A DNA stretch of 64,000 nucleotides from Leptodontidium sp. MPI-SDFR-AT-0119 (Eukaryota > Ascomycota > Leotiomycetes > Helotiales > Leptodontidiaceae). Shown piece by piece: positions 11,170 through 23,241 of the stretch. The DNA is taken from positions 2,046,001-2,110,000 of the forward strand of contig JAHLEZ010000013.1 of assembly GCA_020726505.1 (NCBI GenBank), read 5' to 3'. The notes under the pieces were generated by a model. The model was given only the letters and a program-made list of their open reading frames with translations, was not told where the DNA came from and did not search any database. Every line of letters starts with the position of its first letter. The first letter of the stretch is position 1. Position numbers and translations under genes: made by a program.

Positions 11170-12143
11170 CTAAGGGATAACGGCACAAGGTGGACTTTTA
11201 TGTATAAACTAGTAAGTGTCTTAGATAATCTAGACGTTTAAAAAGCCTTATAAAAGCTCTACTCCCGGTATCTAGATACTATTGAACCTCTTGATTATTT
11301 AACCCTAGAAGACTTTTAAGAGTTATATAAGATTAGATTCTTTCTTTAGACTATATATGACGCTATCCTTTTTATAAAGGGCTATAGCGTAATTTTAGAT
11401 CGTGTTCTCCTTATTATAGAGTTCGTTTTGGATTATTTCGAGACCGGCAAAGATAGTTATTCTAAGGACCGATTTCTTTTACCTTATATTAACTCTAGTT
11501 AGTCTAAACTCAATAACTATTACGCCTTAATAAATAAATCTCTAGCTTACGTTATAGCCGTCGTATTAAATCCCTCTAAAAAGTGGCAATATTTCGAGGA
11601 TTAATAGAAGGTGGCACACCCTAAATGGCTTAATACTTGGAAGGTCAAAGTTTAGCGCCTTTAGGAGTACTCTTATAAGGTTCTCTTTAGTCTTGATTTT
11701 CTTTCTTTTACTAAGAATGACTATTAATTTAGAAATAAGATCTGCCTTCTGTTTACGAATCTCCCTCCTCCTTTATAAAACCTTAAGCTAATAAGCCGTT
11801 TAAAAACACTTACGTCGCTTACCTCTAGCGTAAGTAAAAGGCTAAGACTACACTCGACGAATATTCGCTCTACTTCTCTACTTTACTAATTCTAGAGTAT
11901 AAGAAACACGACCCTCGCAAGTAGTGGCTTAAAATAGCGGCTACTTACCTTAAATTACACTAAATAGCTCTCGACATACTTTCGATTCTTATTATGTTAT
12001 CTAAATATAAACGCCTCTTTTTTGCCACTAAAGTTACTATTATAGACCGACGAAATCGCATAGGGATAACATTAGTAGAAGCGCACGAATGTCTGAAATA
12101 TTGGCTAAAGCCGAGCGGCTATAAGATTGTGGAGATTAATTAA
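11170..12143 (+). pseudogene. hAT transposase, degraded C-terminal half
   Basis: The plus-strand reading shows DNGTRWTFMYKL near 11180, then patterns typical of the hAT catalytic core, and from 11901 KKHDPRK*WLKIAATY followed by a run ending RLFFATKVTIIDRRNRIG and EAHECLKYWLK. This matches the hAT dimerisation signature, in which the family has IPAMSAECERxFS before the RNR motif. Stops fall where Gln or Trp codons are expected, and Leu or Ile appear at expected Ser and Pro positions, consistent with C-to-T decay. The coding strand extends upstream to perhaps 9600, but stops are dense. Not functional. Confidence 0.85.
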
Positions 12144-12523
12144 GTTGAGTTTAAATGCCTTAAATATTATATTTCCCTTGTTTTTATAGTGTTTTTAAGG
12201 TTTTTAGAGTGCCTAGATCTTCTGTTTTTACACGACTAAGTGTCGTAACGTTATAATATCTCTATTTTTATTAAGCTCTCTTTTATAGCTCTTTTATATA
12301 CTTTAGAATCACGAAGGTACTGTGTTATTTAGAGAGTTAGTAGTCTATTTTAGGCTTAGTGCTATATTTTGCCAGTATCTCAGTATATCCCCGTACTGTA
12401 CAGTATTATCATTCCCCCTGTTAATACGTATAGTCTCAGAAATACAGTACGTAGTATGTATCAGACCGCCTGAATACGGAGCTAGTAATACAGAAAGTAC
12501 ACTACTGCGAACACTGGCTATAG

Positions 12524-14599
12524 GCCCGTCGAAAGCTCTTTTCGCTGTCGGATGATCATATCCCAGATTTTACAACTCCGTTTTCAAAGAAAGTCGGGCG
12601 CCTGTCCCCACAAGCACTCACACTCTCGGAGTTATGCACATATTGTCGTCAAATCCCTGTGGGGGATCTTATTCAAAGAAGCGTCACGAAATATAGGACA
12701 ACGTTTTCTCAGCCAACAGAGCCAACCGAATTCTGCGAACTCTGCGCCCTGATAGCTCCTTTGGTCACGGAAACAGCGGGGGATGATGGATTCGGAGAAC
12801 TTAGCATTCACCGAGGCAAAGTCTGGTGCAAAAAGGCTGATAGTTCTCAATGCCAGTCTCTAAGCATATTTACAGATCCTGGTTCAACAGCGGCACGTAT
12901 GGGTGTTCCGATAAAATTTCTAACTCTGCCCGATCCGAGGAGTGAGCTGCAATTCCTCTTATTACAGAAGTGGCTTGACGACTGCAATAAGAATCATCCT
13001 GATCACTCGAGAGACTTCTCCAAGGAACATGAGTTGCCAACAAGGGTACTCGATGTTGGAAGTTCCAGAGACCCAGAAAAGCTGCGGCTTTACGTTGCAG
13101 GCGGTAAACGGGGAAGATACATTGCACTGTCTCATTGCTGGGGCGGGGCCAATACTTTTCCTACCACTAGAGCCAACTTGGAAGCTCGATTGGACAGGAT
13201 AGAGTTCAGCCAACTACCAAAATCATTCCAGGACGCCGTTTATGTTACTCGAAATCTCGGGATTCGGTTCTTGTGGATCGACTCACTTTGCATAGTGCAG
13301 AAAGCTGACGAGCATGACAACGACGACGACTGGAATCACGAGTCTAAACTTATGGAAACAGTCCTTGCGAACGCCTACTGCACAATTGCCGCTACCTCAG
13401 CAGCAAACAGCCATGAAGGGTTCCTTGACCGTCACCCTTCGGGTCACCGACCCGTTAAACTCCAGGGAATAGGCAAAGCTGGTCCGTTCAGTGTCTATAT
13501 TGGCAGAAATACAGACAACTTTGATCACGATGTCGAAGAAGGGATTCTTAGCCAGCGTGGATGGGCATTTCAAGAACGAGCCTTATCCCCCCGGACACTG
13601 CATTTCACAGCCACGCAAATATATTGGGAGTGCGGATCGGTGATTCGCTGCGAAAGCCTTGGGGAAATCTTCAAGCTCTCCAACTGGTTAGGTGACTCTC
13701 AATTCCCCCAAGGCGCTTTACGGCTCGACAAAACCCTCAAACAGACCTTATTCTCAAATATCTTTGCCCGGTATTCATCCCTCGCTCTTACAGTTCCATC
13801 GGATAGGCCGATTGCTATCTCGGGGCTTCAAGACAGAATGGCGAGTTTCTACCAAACCAAATTCACGTACGGCATTGCACAAAGCTTTCTTGGTGAAAGC
13901 CTCTTGTGGAAGCGCTTGGGAAGGGAGCCGATGAAACCAATATGTTTCCCGAGCAGTTCTCCAGATGTTCCGTCGTGGTCCTGGATGGCTTATACGGGAA
14001 GAATCTGTTACGGAAACCCCCCTAAAAACCATACTTGGTGCCAAAACATCAGAATTTATCAATCAACTCCGAATGACCTGCCCGGCCCTCCTAGCTATCG
14101 ACTCGAAGCACCGCTCTTCGCGTTCGACGGAATCTGCTCCATAGCACCGGACCAACTCAGCACAACCCACGAAATCAGAGACAAGAGCGAGAGCGTCGTG
14201 GGTTTGATCCGCTATGACCAGGAAGGGAGCCATGATGTTAGAGACCTAGCTTGCGTTATTGTTGCACAGAGTTTGGCAAGGCATGGCTGGGGGCGTGGCT
14301 GGGAGGACGATTGGGGAGATGACAGGCAAGACGGGGACGATAGTAGTAGAGGCGGTGCGCTGGGAATTAAATACGATCGCGAGAGCATGAGTGAGGATTA
14401 TCAATACGATCCATACGAAGACGATTGGTCTAGCGATGAGGACGAGCGGTTTGACAACGCGAGGTATTTCGAGATACTTGAGCATGTTTTGCTGGTCGCA
14501 CGACGAGGCGATGGGGAAACATACAGAAGAGTGGGCGTAGCAGTGATCTATGCTGAATACCTGACTGAGTTTCCCGAGGAAACTTATTTTGTCATTTAG
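12524..14599 (+). CDS. HET-domain (heterokaryon incompatibility) protein, start unresolved
   Basis: HET-domain protein, a fungal family linked to non-self recognition and programmed cell death. The frame is open from 12524 to the stop at 14597-14599 with no intron. The N-terminal part has LCTYCRQIP and FCELCALI Cys motifs typical of these proteins. The HET core holds YIALSHCWGG, LPKSFQDAVYVTRNLGIRFL and LWIDSLCIVQ, then ANAYCTIAATSA and RGWAFQERALSPRTLHF. The C-terminal part is an acidic Asp/Trp/Ser-rich stretch (about 14280-14455) ending in ILEHVLLVARRGDGETYRRVG. There is no ATG in frame between 12524 and 12898; the first is at 12899, downstream of the Cys motifs. The frame abuts the hAT target duplication, so either the start exon lies across the transposon or the gene was cut off from its start and promoter. 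Confidence 0.85.
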   Translation, partial: ARRKLFSLSDDHIPDFTTPFSKKVGRLSPQALTLSELCTYCRQIPVGDLIQRSVTKYRTTFSQPTEPTEFCELCALIAPLVTETAGDDGFGELSIHRGKVWCKKADSSQCQSLSIFTDPGSTAARMGVPIKFLTLPDPRSELQFLLLQKWLDDCNKNHPDHSRDFSKEHELPTRVLDVGSSRDPEKLRLYVAGGKRGRYIALSHCWGGANTFPTTRANLEARLDRIEFSQLPKSFQDAVYVTRNLGIRFLWIDSLCIVQKADEHDNDDDWNHESKLMETVLANAYCTIAATSAANSHEGFLDRHPSGHRPVKLQGIGKAGPFSVYIGRNTDNFDHDVEEGILSQRGWAFQERALSPRTLHFTATQIYWECGSVIRCESLGEIFKLSNWLGDSQFPQGALRLDKTLKQTLFSNIFARYSSLALTVPSDRPIAISGLQDRMASFYQTKFTYGIAQSFLGESLLWKRLGREPMKPICFPSSSPDVPSWSWMAYTGRICYGNPPKNHTWCQNIRIYQSTPNDLPGPPSYRLEAPLFAFDGICSIAPDQLSTTHEIRDKSESVVGLIRYDQEGSHDVRDLACVIVAQSLARHGWGRGWEDDWGDDRQDGDDSSRGGALGIKYDRESMSEDYQYDPYEDDWSSDEDERFDNARYFEILEHVLLVARRGDGETYRRVGVAVIYAEYLTEFPEETYFVI

Positions 14600-15965
14600 A
14601 ATATAAATCGAGATTTACGGTATTAGGAAAAGTATAAGAGCAAGAAAAACCTCCCTCCGTTCGCTCGTCCCTCTTCATTTGGGAGGTGGGGGCTAGGGTA
14701 CCCCTCAGTAAGGCACGCTAGTGCCTGTAACTGATTGAAAGTATTACATTTACTAAGTACGTTAATATAATATTAGATTAAGAAGAATACCAATGCTGGA
14801 GAGAGAGCTTTCAAGGTGGTGCTGGCTAGGCTAGCACACAAGTAATCCTAACACGTCTGAATCCAGGTTATCTAACGGCGGTGTCATCATCCAATCAGCT
14901 GATAGTTTGGCCATATGATTTGAAGCGTTTGTTCTCGTGAAAGAGCAAGTGACTAGTGATTCAGCCTCACAAGTTACCGAACAAACACCAATTCAACCTT
15001 ATCGTATTCAACCATATAACATCCATTTCCAGTGAAATTGTATAGAAAGGAGAAGCATCGTGGAGAAACGGAGGAGTCATGTCTAACAGGGAAACCTCCC
15101 ACTCCTGCAACTGAGGGACTCGAAGTGGAGATGAGGAAGCAAGTCGGAATAGTAGCATCCATGGCTGTTTTGACTCTACAGTAGACAAGAGTAAGGTATT
15201 CAAAGAGAAATCCCCCCCTCCCCTCAAAAAAACGAAAGCGGAGGATATTTCTCCCAGAGAATCTTCCAAAAGACCCGCCCCAAACCATTTGCAGGATTAA
15301 ACGGGCATACCCAAGGACTAGCTAGGTAATTGAGTTGACTGAGCGAGCGCCTGTGTTATCAGATAAAACTTTCTGAAAATGAATAGTCTTCGGAGACTAG
15401 ACTCAATTTGAATCATCATCATCGCCTCCTAAACTCCGCTCATCACTTCTCCCTTCCCTTCCCTTTTTGGCTCGTTGTTTTATCTGTCCACCGGTGTCTG
15501 TCCTTTACTTAACAAACACGGATATCTTTCTTTCCCTTGTAACGCACTCTCCTTAATAACGACTTCAAACAAGACCTCTAATGACAATTGCTTTGGGCAC
15601 GAATTTCTGATTACCCACCCTTGTGGACCAATCTCGCATATTCCTAAGGACCTCACATGTGTTGCGGGTGGGAAACCTCGTACTCAAGAGTGGACAAGGA
15701 GCAGTTGGATCTTAAAATTTCATGGACGCGAGGTAAAAGAAAGTACGAAGTTGCATTTTGTGTTATCTAAAGCGCAGCCAGTCGATCAATCTGAGGATAG
15801 CAAGGGCAAGAATAAAAGACAGAGGACTACCCAAGCCAAACGAGTGTGATAGACCAGCCAGCAGTGGCGTTCAGTCTCGCAAAGAAAAGCAAAAGCAACG
15901 CGTCATCCACAGGTCAACCTCCCATCAAATTCCTACCAAACATCCCACGGCACACCACGCAAGCC
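14600..15965. other. intergenic between HET gene and Ca2+/H+ exchanger
   Basis: No gene supported. A plus-strand frame at 15475-15849 and minus frames near 14967-15288 have no domain and mixed composition. The last 200 bases are likely the 3' UTR of the minus-strand exchanger gene. Confidence 0.45.
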
Positions 15966-18825
15966 CTACATTCCAGTCAAACTCCTAACCATTTTCGCAA
16001 CGACATCCGCACCACCAAGACTACTCTGCTCATCGGCATTTGGGTAGAAGAAAGCCGCCACAGCGATGATGACGTAGGCAGCACAGAGAAGTGCACCTTC
16101 GAGGTAGTTGGACCGACCGTCCAAGACGAGGAAGTTAACGATGAAGGCCGAGACAAAGAGGGAGACGGTTTCGAATAGAGTGAAGTACAATGACATGTTC
16201 TTGTCCATTGCCCAGCCGAGAAGGACGACGAATGGAGTGACGAAGAGGGCTGGGGGGGTTAGCTTGTGCTGTCGGGGGGAATTGATGGGGGGGGGGGGGG
16301 GGAAAGATGGGGAAGAAATGGGACGTACCGATTTGAATTGATGAACCAACAGCAACGCCAATGGCCAAATCCATCTTGTTCTTACTGGCGACGGTGACGG
16401 CAGTGACGTGCTCAGCAGCGTTACCAACAATTGGCAAGATGATCAGACCGATGAAGGCTTCACTGATACCAGAGTTACCCTCAACAACAGCATTGATGCT
16501 GTCAACCATGAACTCAGCGCAGAGGGCGACGAGACCAGTAGAGATGAGAAGCAGCATCATGGCGGTGGTGCGAGAGATGTTCTCATCGTCTTCCTCTTCA
16601 GGCTTGTTGACCGCAATGGCAAGACTGTTTACACGATTGGGTGTGATGCGAGTTGAAGGAGTTGCAGTACCAGAGACTGTCTGATTGAGACGATCCGGAA
16701 GGGAATTGGTGCGACGAATGCCATACCGGACTCTGGGAATAGGACCTGCAGGAACGGGGCAGAGAGTTGGCGATGGCTGCATGAAGACATTCTGGGAAAA
16801 TGTCTTGGGGATTTGAGGACGGATACTGGTCATGTTTCGGATGTTGAATGGACGTTTTGAAGACGAATCTGTGTGCTCTGAAAGAGGCTCAGGCTCCACA
16901 GCAAAATCCACACGACGGGGTGCATCGACACCGGGAGCTTTCTCATTCATCTCGATTCCTTCAGCAACAGTATCATCCCCATTTCTGCGAGCTGCCTTGC
17001 GGTTCTTCTTCTCTTGGCGCTTTCGTTCCTTCTTGATCTCTTTCTTGGATTTGCGACTGATGGAGTTCTTTCGACTGCGTTGGTTTTGATCTTCATCATC
17101 ACCTTCTTCGCCGAAATCGATTGCACCAAGACGATGGCCCATGTTCTCATCCGCAACGTGTTCGGTGTTGACGGGGGAGACAGAGCCGGCGCCGAAAGAT
17201 GGGGTGCGACTTGGTTGAATCTTCTCATTTGTCTCCTTGGATCCAGAGCTAGACTTGCGACGGCGTTTACCACCTCGCATGACTCTCTTGAACCGCTTCG
17301 CTGTCGTGTTGGATCCACTCGAGTGTTCAGAGTCGGAACTTGAGGATGAAGAGGAGTCGTCCGAGGAGGTTTCCATCCATTGGGCGACGGGACCTGGAGC
17401 CAGTTCTTCGTCGATGATGTGCTGAGGTGTACTCTCGTACATGTATGCATGAGACTTGAGTTGGAAGAGGAGATACAGGACGTAAACGAAGAGGAGGATC
17501 TAGATTGTCAGATTTGACCCATGATGTACGCTGACGGGACATACCACAGATGTACCACGACTGACTTTCAAGACAGCGGAATTGGCCTTGGCCGTTTGTT
17601 CATCGGCAAATGAGGCATGAAAAGCAGTCTGGAGGGTTAGCGATTGATGCCAGAGATGAAGGGTTGACATACCGGAAGTAACAAACTCATGACACTCAAA
17701 CTGAGTAGACACGCGCTCATCTGCGTGACAGTACTGTTGTAGATCTGCGAATGTCAGCTTGAAACTTTCCAGATTTCCGGATTCCCGGATTCCGGCATCA
17801 CATACCTGTTCACGAAAGCGTAGTCCACCAATCAAGAAACACATGCCTAGAATCAAGAGCAAGTTTGCAAGAATGGAACCGAGTAGGGAGGCTTGGACGA
17901 TACGGATTTCATTCTGGGGGGGTTAGTTAGTAAACGCCGGATCGATCAGGGAAGATGACCAACCTTTGCGAGAGCAATACTGTAAACGGGAAGATGGAAT
18001 GTGAGCATGGGTCTTCAAAAGGGTCACGAATGCATGGGAAACAAAAGAAAGGCCGAATGATATGGGACTCGATTGATTTGATAATGCCTTTAAGAGGGCT
18101 TCTCTCTCTTTCTCATCTTGATCTCTTGCGAGGTAGACATACATGCTGTGGAAGTTAGCGGGGTTTAATCAGCAGCGTAAGGAGGGCAGGACATACAAGA
18201 TGATGAGTTCAACTGCATTGCCAAATGTAACATTCATTAGTGCACCAATTGTATCTCCCATTCTCTTGGCCACGCTTTCGGTAGCATGACTGAGTAGACC
18301 TGCGAGAGGTACGATAGCAACAGCATTCATTGCAAAGATGATGCCCGGACTGAGTTTGGCAGCCTTTGCGGCAATACCAATGGGTACGAAGACCAACAAC
18401 AAGTTGATGTAGCTGGACAAGAGGATGGATCTGGTTGTGAGCCAAAATCGCATAGCAACATTCTTCTTTGCAGGCTTCTCATTGTTTATGACAGCCCCCT
18501 CCCCATCAACTTGCGGAGGTGGAGCTGGTGGAGGGTTATCGGAAGAGGTATTCTCAACAACATTGTTGGACGTGGGTTTCGAAGACTGGCGGGCGAGGCC
18601 GTTGATGTCTGTGGAGGGGAAGGGAGGAATGTTGGTTGTGTCATTTCGAAGACTGGAGCTGGTCCTGGTCTGCTGAGTGGTGTGAGTGGTGGTGGTAGAT
18701 GGATTGCTTATGGGGAGAGTCGGTCGGCTCGATTTGGAGAGAGGAGAGGTGCCATGCGCTTTGGTTCGAGCCCAAGAACGAATGCGATCTGCAGATGAAT
18801 TAGAATCAGGCGAAGTTTTCTTCAT
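15966..18825 (-). CDS. vacuolar Ca2+/H+ exchanger (CAX family)
   Basis: Cation/proton antiporter of the CAX/VCX1 family, moving Ca2+ into the vacuole in exchange for H+. Start ATG at 18825 (MKKTSPDSNSS); an in-frame extension to 19098 is low-complexity His/Pro/Ser and more likely leader. Exons on the minus strand are 18825-18197, 17979-17964, 17913-17806, 17744-17673, 17628-17545, 17499-16329 and 16249-15966. The c-1 motif is GNAVELII, then KNEIRIVQASLLGSILANLL; the c-2 motif is GNAAEHVTAVTVASKNKMDL, then AVGSSIQIALFVTPFVVLLG. Between the two halves is a loop of about 260 residues: an acidic Ser tract, a KKERKRQEKKNRKAARR-type basic stretch, and a Pro/Ser region. Exon 2 is only 16 nt and its 3' neighbour intron carries a short C-rich end. 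Intron 1, about 216 nt, is unusually long here and could hide another small exon. Confidence 0.93.
16287..16302. repeat. homopolymer G16 in exchanger intron
   Basis: Sixteen consecutive G on the plus strand, that is a C tract on the coding strand of the last intron (16328-16250). Likely length-variable between isolates and prone to sequencing error. Confidence 0.8.
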
Positions 18826-20978
18826 CGATGTAGAATGCGGCGGCGGAGGAGGGGGGTGGTTGTGGTGGTGATGGAGGAGGTGATGTTGTTGTTGGAGTGA
18901 AGTCCGTGGGAGGGAGAGCCGTAGTGATGTTGTAGGAAACAAGTCGAGGGGGGAGGCGGAGGAGACGACGTTGAAATAGCTGGTGGAGGTTGAGTGGATT
19001 GTCCCTAGTGAGTGGGGTGGAGTGGACTGGGCCGGAGTGGGGGGAACAAAGGGACAAGGCGAAGAGGCGCAGCCACTTGATTGGCCTAGCATTAACATTC
19101 ACGCTCCACAGCTGACGACAAGAGCCAAGTTCTGGGTATTCCGAGGATTGTCCATGTTGATTCGAGCATTTGATCGGGATACCCTATCAATTGATTATCG
19201 CTGATGATGATGATGATGCGTACGCGTTGAGTTGAGTTGAGTTGAGCGTGATGCTGACCAGATGCAGAAGCCCCCCTTCTTCTGGTGGCGGAAGCTTGTG
19301 ATGCCTTGGGGATTTCTTGTTTGTCGGCGCCGAGAGATCGATCTGACATGGCATGCATGGCATGGTTGGTATTGGCGTGGCATTGCACGACATCCGCAAA
19401 TCTATGTTTGGGCCACTCGTTCAGATGCATTCGACGTGTATGTACCATGACAGTTGTCCGTGGAACCTGATCCTGATCCCGAGGTACTGTGTGCCTTTGG
19501 CTGGGTCTTGGTGCTTCGAGAGGTATCCAGGTCGCTCCAGAGGAAGAGCCGTGCCAAAACGAGAAAGAAAGGGGGACTTACGCATGACTGACTAGACGTT
19601 CAATTGAATGATTCTGCGAGGTGTATCGCAGAGGCGGAGGATTGTTGACTTTCACAGCGTCACTGATATCGAATCGGAATAGAACGCGATGTTGCGGTGT
19701 GCGGCAAGTAGAAGTAAAGTACTTCGAGACAGATGGAAGAGGCGGGGAGGGGGAGGAAGCGGGAGAAAGAGAGGGCACGACCGGAGCTTCTCTTTCGATG
19801 ATGTTCCAAATTGACGTGTTGTAGTGAAGAAGGATGTCAATCGGGGGTTGCTACAATTGAAAGCAGAAAGAGCATCTCAGCTCTCGAGCTAAAACAAAGC
19901 ACCATCCAGATGGACAGACAGACTTGCTCGCAATCTCCCAGCTTCATGCCAAGCCCTACCAAATCAAGTTTCTATTTTGATATTCAACTTCTACATACTT
20001 ATTCCCTCCAATCAATACTCTCGCCAAGAAGAGCTTAGCCCTATCGAATTTCGGGATATTTCCTAGGTACCTTGAGCTGGTGTCCTGGATGTGGATGTCT
20101 GAACACTTCCAACACTTTACCTGCCAAGAGAAATCACTAATTACATCATCACTTACAAACACTCTTTCAAGTCCTATCTTATGTGTTTACTCGTTAGTCT
20201 GCACTACAGCACACAGTACATTCTAATACCAATCCAGTGCGCAATAATTACTCCCCCTTTCAAGAATCCATTGTCATTCTCACTCCGTCTCTCGGAACTC
20301 GGCACATCCTCGCCCTCTCTCCGCTTAATCTGATCTGATCGCCACCTGTGGCTGAGACTGTGGCTTGTTGACAACTGAGCAGGGTTCTGGACCACTCCAC
20401 TCCACTTCGTAGCGTGCACTGCCACATCCAGCCTTTCCACACCTCGTCATCGACGAGTCACCGTCATTCGGCTCTTCAATCATGACTCCGAATGACGACA
20501 GAACCAATTTTTCCAAATCTTTTGTTGCACGTCGCAGGGAGGATATAATGCTCGATTCCCCCGGCTTTTCCCCCCCTGCTGCTGAGGGAATTGAGAGAGG
20601 CAAGTCACGTTTCCCACCTAGTTTGTAAACTGGGAAATAATTCTTGCACGTTCTGCCAAATGGCTTGCGTGGTAAGTAGAAGACTAGATGAAGAGAGTAA
20701 GATATCCTCCGATTGGTGCTTGCCTTGCTTGCCAGCGTAATGTCGCAGGCACCTCGTCATCGTCGAAGACGTTTGAATAAATGAGATACTCCCCCTCAAA
20801 TTGTATTCTGAACAACGATGCTAGGTTTCTTTCCTTCGTGGGAACCTGCGGCTGATAGTGAAAATATGTACCCCCCCGCAATCTCTCAAGAGAGTCTGCT
20901 TTCGTATCTACCTACTCTTTTCCACTTCATTCACTCCGACCAATGCCTTATCGAGGATCTATCAAGCTGCCACAACTC
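18826..20978. other. promoter side of exchanger and intergenic
   Basis: About 2.1 kb without a supported gene. It holds CT/TC-rich leader sequence next to 18825, short ATG-unit and GTTGA-unit microsatellites at about 19202-19245, and several short mutually overlapping frames with no domain. The frame at 20325-20603 (minus) is not recognisable. Confidence 0.45.
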
Positions 20979-22612
20979 TCATCCACCTTTCCCACCTTCA
21001 GTCCTCGAAGCAGGCCTTGGATTCCGGAAGATATTGTCAACCTCCTCGTTTGTAAGACCCTTCGTCTCGGGCAAAAAGAAGAAGAAGAAGCCTTGAGAAA
21101 TATACAAGCATTAGTAAATGCCTTTCTTTCATTTCGGTCTCAAATCAAATGGTCGAGGATGCAGACAGACTTACAACCAGTCAAGACATTCGCTGCAGCC
21201 CAAATGTAAGCGACTTTGGGACCCCAATTAAGTTCGCGTGGATTGATGAAGTACGGCATCGTGAATGCGATGAGCCCTACAGGTAGTAATCACATTTTAG
21301 CCAGCCGTTTCCCTCAGTTCCATACTCTTACTTCTAGAAGAGAGCACTTACAAGCAAGAACGTAGTTGATTGCCGTGCCAGTCCCAGTTGTGACGACTTG
21401 GTACCTCAAGCTGACAAGTTCATTGCACAGCGGGGCAGAAAGGACAGAGGAGAACGCATAATAAAAGAAACCATGCGCAATTAAAAGGACCAAGACGACC
21501 ATCCTAGCATATCCAGCCTCTGAATCGAATGTGAAAGATACAGCGACGCCAAGCATGCACAACGCCGGTACGAAATGGCCAGTCATCAACATGGTCCGTC
21601 GATTCATCCTGCTGCAGAGATAGAGGCCGATGATGGTGCCGAGTAGGTTAGCGAGGTTATTGTAAATGGATGCCTGGAAAGCTTGTTTAATACCAGCGAG
21701 TTGGAAGACCACTGTGCCATAGGACAGCATGAGCCATATGCCCGATGACGAGTTGGAGAGGATGACAGCGAGGCAGAGGATTGTGCGGCGCCGGCTACAA
21801 CCCCGCCAGATATCGAGGTTAAGGTACTGACTTCTCCTACCCCGTTCCTGCTGTACTTCGATGCATATACCCATTTCAAACATCTCCTTCTCGAGGATAT
21901 CCGGTGCGGGTGTACGATCTCGGAGAACAGCAAGCGAACGCCTCGCCTCACCCACTTTCCCGCTCTTCAGCAGCCAACAAGGCGATTCCGGTACAAAGAC
22001 AAGCAAAATGGCCAGCAAACTTGGAATAGCGATGTGGCATGTCAGCGGTATCTTATAGGCCCACGAGGTATGAATATGCTCCGTGAATGTATTCGTCACC
22101 GCACCCAGTAGACAGCCGAAGGAGATCCAAACAGCATATAGCGAGACAATCCCCTCCCTCAGATCCATCGGCGCACTCTCGACGGTATACGCCTTCGCGA
22201 TCGCCATGAATAGGCCATTGGACATCCCGATGATAATCCTCCTTGCGTAGAGGCCTGCCACATTCGAGGATTTCAGCTGAAGTCCGGATCCCAACACCGA
22301 GACGACGCTCGCGAGCCAGAGTCCCTGTCGCCGACCGAGGTAATTCCCGATGGGCTGCGCGCAGAGGATGCCGATCATGGTACCGAAGTTGACGAAGGAA
22401 GCTGCGAGTTGCTGAGGCGTCGTGCCCATGTTCCAGCCTGTTTTGCTTTTTGGGTCGGGATGCCCGTAGACGCTGAGGAAACCCACCATGGCTTGGAAGC
22501 CGGAGATGGATGTTGTGCTGAATCCGCATTGACAGTGGGCGAGGGACATTGTGAGATAGGCTATTAGGCATCGCCAATTGGGTTTGAAGCTTTTGCTTTT
22601 GTTGGTCTCCAT
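20979..22612 (-). CDS. MFS sugar transporter (sugar porter, alpha-glucoside-type)
   Basis: Twelve-helix hexose/oligosaccharide proton symporter of the sugar porter family. Start chosen at ATG 22612 (METNKSKSFKPNWRCLIAYL); the frame is open to 22702, but that extension does not fit the family. Exons are 22612-21352, 21276-21175 and 21091-20979. Landmarks are GNYLGRRQGLW after TM2, RRIIIGMSNGLFM, PMDLREGIVSLYAVW, the PESPCWLLKSGK loop after TM6, and the C-terminal exons YFINPRELNWGPK and LPETKGLTNEEVDNIF (PETKGLT motif). The second donor can be read as GTTGTA or GTAAGT three bases apart; both keep phase and change one residue. Length about 490 aa fits the family. Substrate not assignable; the sequence sits nearest maltose-type porters by general appearance. 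Confidence 0.9.
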
Positions 22613-23241
22613 CTTGGAAAATGCAATGGGGAGTACACTCTGTGTCCGTGGTGGAGGTTGACAAACAACAACGTAGGTTTGGAAGAATTGCATTTCTACC
22701 ATATCTAAGTATCTTCACCTTGTACCGCCTTCTGCGTCATACTGTTGTACGTGTACAATCCGATTCTCCACGAGATGCCACATGATGCATTTTTGCTATC
22801 TTCACTGGATGTTCTTCAAAATCGTGACTTATCGGCCCGGTTCTGGCTTTTGATGGCCGTGGCATTTCACGGAGAGAGGTGCATGTCCAATTGCTCCGAG
22901 ATAATTGGACAAGCATCTGGGTAATGTAAAGACCTTTGCGTACGGCGAGATATTCATCATTTCTTTCCCCGGACTTCTTCTCGATGGTGGATGGTCACGT
23001 GAATCGCGGAAGGCTCTTGAAAATCTTGATTTGTAAAGGCATGAAAGGCCTTAGAACCTACATCTCATGTATATAAACACAATCTCACTCTTTAAAAGAA
23101 GGTTCGGCCGCACAAATGGAAGGAGTTTTACAATGATACTGATATCAGTGTATTTGTCTTCCCTAGGATAGTTGTCCCCAAGGTACTTCAACTTGAACTC
23201 CACTCGATAAACCGCATTGGGAGAAGGGTTCCAAGCGATCC
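22613..23241. other. promoter of the sugar transporter; no other gene
   Basis: No coding region seen. It contains the divergent upstream region of the minus-strand transporter and the 3' flank of the pseudogene at 23242. Confidence 0.45.

Larger units (their letters stand above)
8505..12516 (+). mobile_element. hAT DNA transposon, full length but decayed
   Basis: Terminal inverted repeats begin CAGTGTTCGCAGTAGT at 8505 and end with its reverse complement at 12516. The element is flanked by a perfect 8 bp direct duplication, GCTATAGG, at 8497-8504 and 12517-12524. An 8 bp duplication, CAGTG termini and a C-terminal hAT dimerisation region in the interior together identify the hAT superfamily. 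The 4.0 kb interior is AT-rich and its transposase frame carries many TAA/TAG stops. The two flank copies are identical although the interior is eroded, as expected if mutation targeted repeated DNA. Shared ends with the 430 bp element at 30797-31226. Confidence 0.93.

Noticed and set aside
15475..15849. 124-codon plus frame
   Set aside because: No domain, mixed composition, and it lies in the likely 3' region of the exchanger gene.
19202..19245. ATG-unit and GTTGA-unit microsatellites
   Set aside because: Ordinary short simple repeats in an intergenic region; noted only in the region entry.
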